Positions 5,275-6,174 of a DNA stretch of 6,174 nucleotides are shown here, piece after piece. Source of the DNA: Eubacterium sp. GTDB taxonomy: Bacteria; Bacillota; Clostridia; Lachnospirales; Lachnospiraceae. The position numbers were made by a program, and so were the translations under genes. Under the pieces are notes generated by a model. It worked only from the letters and a program-made list of their open reading frames with translations, did not search any database and had not been told where the DNA came from. Within the stretch, counting starts at the first letter, position 1; the number at the start of each line of letters is the position of its first letter. The stretch covers positions 1 through 6,174 of the forward strand of contig JAFSTZ010000272.1 of the NCBI GenBank assembly GCA_017445525.1, in the 5' to 3' direction.

Positions 5275-6085
5275 ACGGCTTGGCAAGGACGGAAGGTTGA
5301 TTGGGATCGATCAGGATGAGGATGCGATCGAGGCGGCTTCGGCAAAGATTGGATCAGATGAGAGAGTTACGATAGTTAAGAGCAATTTTGTCAGGATAAA
5401 GGAGGTTCTCGGAGAGCTTGGTATCGACAAGGTTGACGGGATCCTGTTGGATATCGGAGTTTCATCGCATCAGTTTGATGACAGAGAGAGGGGCTTTTCA
5501 TATCACGAGGACGCACCACTTGATATGAGGATGGATAGAAGTGGCGGCATGACTGCTGCGGATATAGTAAATACTTATCCTGAGGATAAACTGAAAGAGA
5601 TTATTTTTAACTACGGCGAGGAGAGATTTGCTCCTGCTATAGCAAAAAATATAGTAAAAACCAGAGAAAAAGCTGAGATACGCACTACCGGGGAACTTGT
5701 GGACATCATCAGAGCTTCGATGCCGGAGCGGGAGAAGAACAAAAGAGGTCATCCGGCCAGAAAGACGTTTCAAGCGTTGAGGATTGAGTGTAATCACGAG
5801 CTGGATGTGCTGGAGCAGGTGCTTGGCGACGCTATGGATGTACTTGCAAGTGATGGCAGACTGTGTGTGATCACCTTTCATTCACTGGAGGACAGGATAG
5901 TCAAAAAGGCTTATGTCAAAGCGGAGAATCCGTGCATATGTCCGCCAGATTTTCCTGTGTGTACATGCGGAAGAAAGCCTGTAGGGAAGGCTGATCCGCA
6001 CAAGCCTCTTGTGGCCGGAGATGACGAGCTTGCGGAGAATCCGAGAGCCAGGAGCGCCAAGCTGAGAGTGTTTAGAAAGTTCTGA
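5153..6085 (+). CDS. rsmH: 16S rRNA (cytosine(1402)-N(4))-methyltransferase RsmH (MraW)
   Basis: RsmH uses S-adenosylmethionine to methylate N4 of C1402 in the 30S decoding centre and is a standard dcw gene after mraZ. From ATG 5153 it has 310 residues, normal for the family. It opens with the conserved HVPVLL (5-10). The SAM-binding parts follow: DGTLGGAGHS (27-36), GIDQD (51-55) and LLDIGVSSHQFDDRERGFSY (98-117), then PLDMRMD (122-128). A helical insert domain lies in about 130-215, followed by TFHSLEDR (241-248) and the C-terminal ENPRARSAKLR (295-305). The Cys-rich loop CICPPDFPVCTCG (261-273) is common in clostridial versions. No promoter was found in the gap, so transcription probably comes from the mraZ promoter through the long hairpin. 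Its translation start is triplicated upstream. Confidence 0.97.
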   Translation: MQFQHVPVLLRQTIEGLDIKEDGIYVDGTLGGAGHSSEILKRLGKDGRLIGIDQDEDAIEAASAKIGSDERVTIVKSNFVRIKEVLGELGIDKVDGILLDIGVSSHQFDDRERGFSYHEDAPLDMRMDRSGGMTAADIVNTYPEDKLKEIIFNYGEERFAPAIAKNIVKTREKAEIRTTGELVDIIRASMPEREKNKRGHPARKTFQALRIECNHELDVLEQVLGDAMDVLASDGRLCVITFHSLEDRIVKKAYVKAENPCICPPDFPVCTCGRKPVGKADPHKPLVAGDDELAENPRARSAKLRVFRKF

Positions 6086-6150
6086 GCATACCGGCCGTCA
6101 AACAGACATGAAAACAGTATACGGAGTATGAGAGGATTATGGAGGGTTTT

Positions 6151-6174
6151 ATGAGGGGAAACAACATCGGAAGA
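6151..6174 (+). CDS. Start of the next dcw gene, probably FtsL-like division protein (partial)
   Basis: ATG 6151 follows a good ribosome binding site, GGAGGG at 6141-6146, and the frame (MRGNNIGR) is open to the window edge. An in-frame ATG at 6139 would add four residues but has a poorer site. In Firmicutes dcw clusters the gene after rsmH normally encodes the small membrane division protein FtsL or a septum-formation-initiator-like protein. Eight residues cannot confirm this, so the product is inferred from position alone. The gap after rsmH is 65 bases with no terminator. Confidence 0.5.

Overview
The window looks like a chromosomal housekeeping region of a Gram-positive Clostridia, most likely a member of the Lachnospiraceae. 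This is inferred from the gene order, from protein features (the clostridial Cys-rich loop in RsmH, an Lgt with an acidic tail) and from frequent AGG/AGA and ATA codons. Genus cannot be fixed from the sequence alone. All convincing genes lie on the + strand, and nothing looks like a phage, transposon, CRISPR array, tRNA or rRNA.

Left part (1-4126): a tightly packed run. It opens with the last 60 codons of a protein that is probably the PASTA-type Ser/Thr kinase PrkC, whose TAG stop overlaps the GTG start of rsgA. Then follow rpe, ychF and lgt. These genes cover 30S ribosome maturation (RsgA), the pentose phosphate pathway (Rpe), a ribosome-associated ATPase (YchF) and lipoprotein diacylglyceryl transfer (Lgt). 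The 147 bases between ychF and lgt are not empty. A 50-codon reading frame begins inside the end of ychF and stops two bases before the lgt ATG.

Middle (4127-4428): about 300 bases without a convincing gene. They hold a strong Rho-independent terminator closing the lgt operon, a good sigma-A promoter with exact 17-bp spacing, and a series of AAAGTGG boxes that should be the operator for MraZ, the regulator of the division/cell wall (dcw) cluster.

Right part (4429-6174): the start of the dcw cluster, with mraZ, rsmH (16S rRNA m4C1402 methyltransferase) and the first codons of a third gene that by position is probably the FtsL-like division protein. The mraZ-rsmH gap (295 bases) is unusual. 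It contains a 27-bp interrupted hairpin that encloses a 25-codon Shine-Dalgarno-led ORF. It also contains three tandem copies of a ~73-bp unit that carries the rsmH ribosome binding site, start codon and first codons. Because 73 is not a multiple of 3, the second copy is an intact but out-of-frame start whose ORF overlaps rsmH by 122 bases. This gap is the most novel part of the window.
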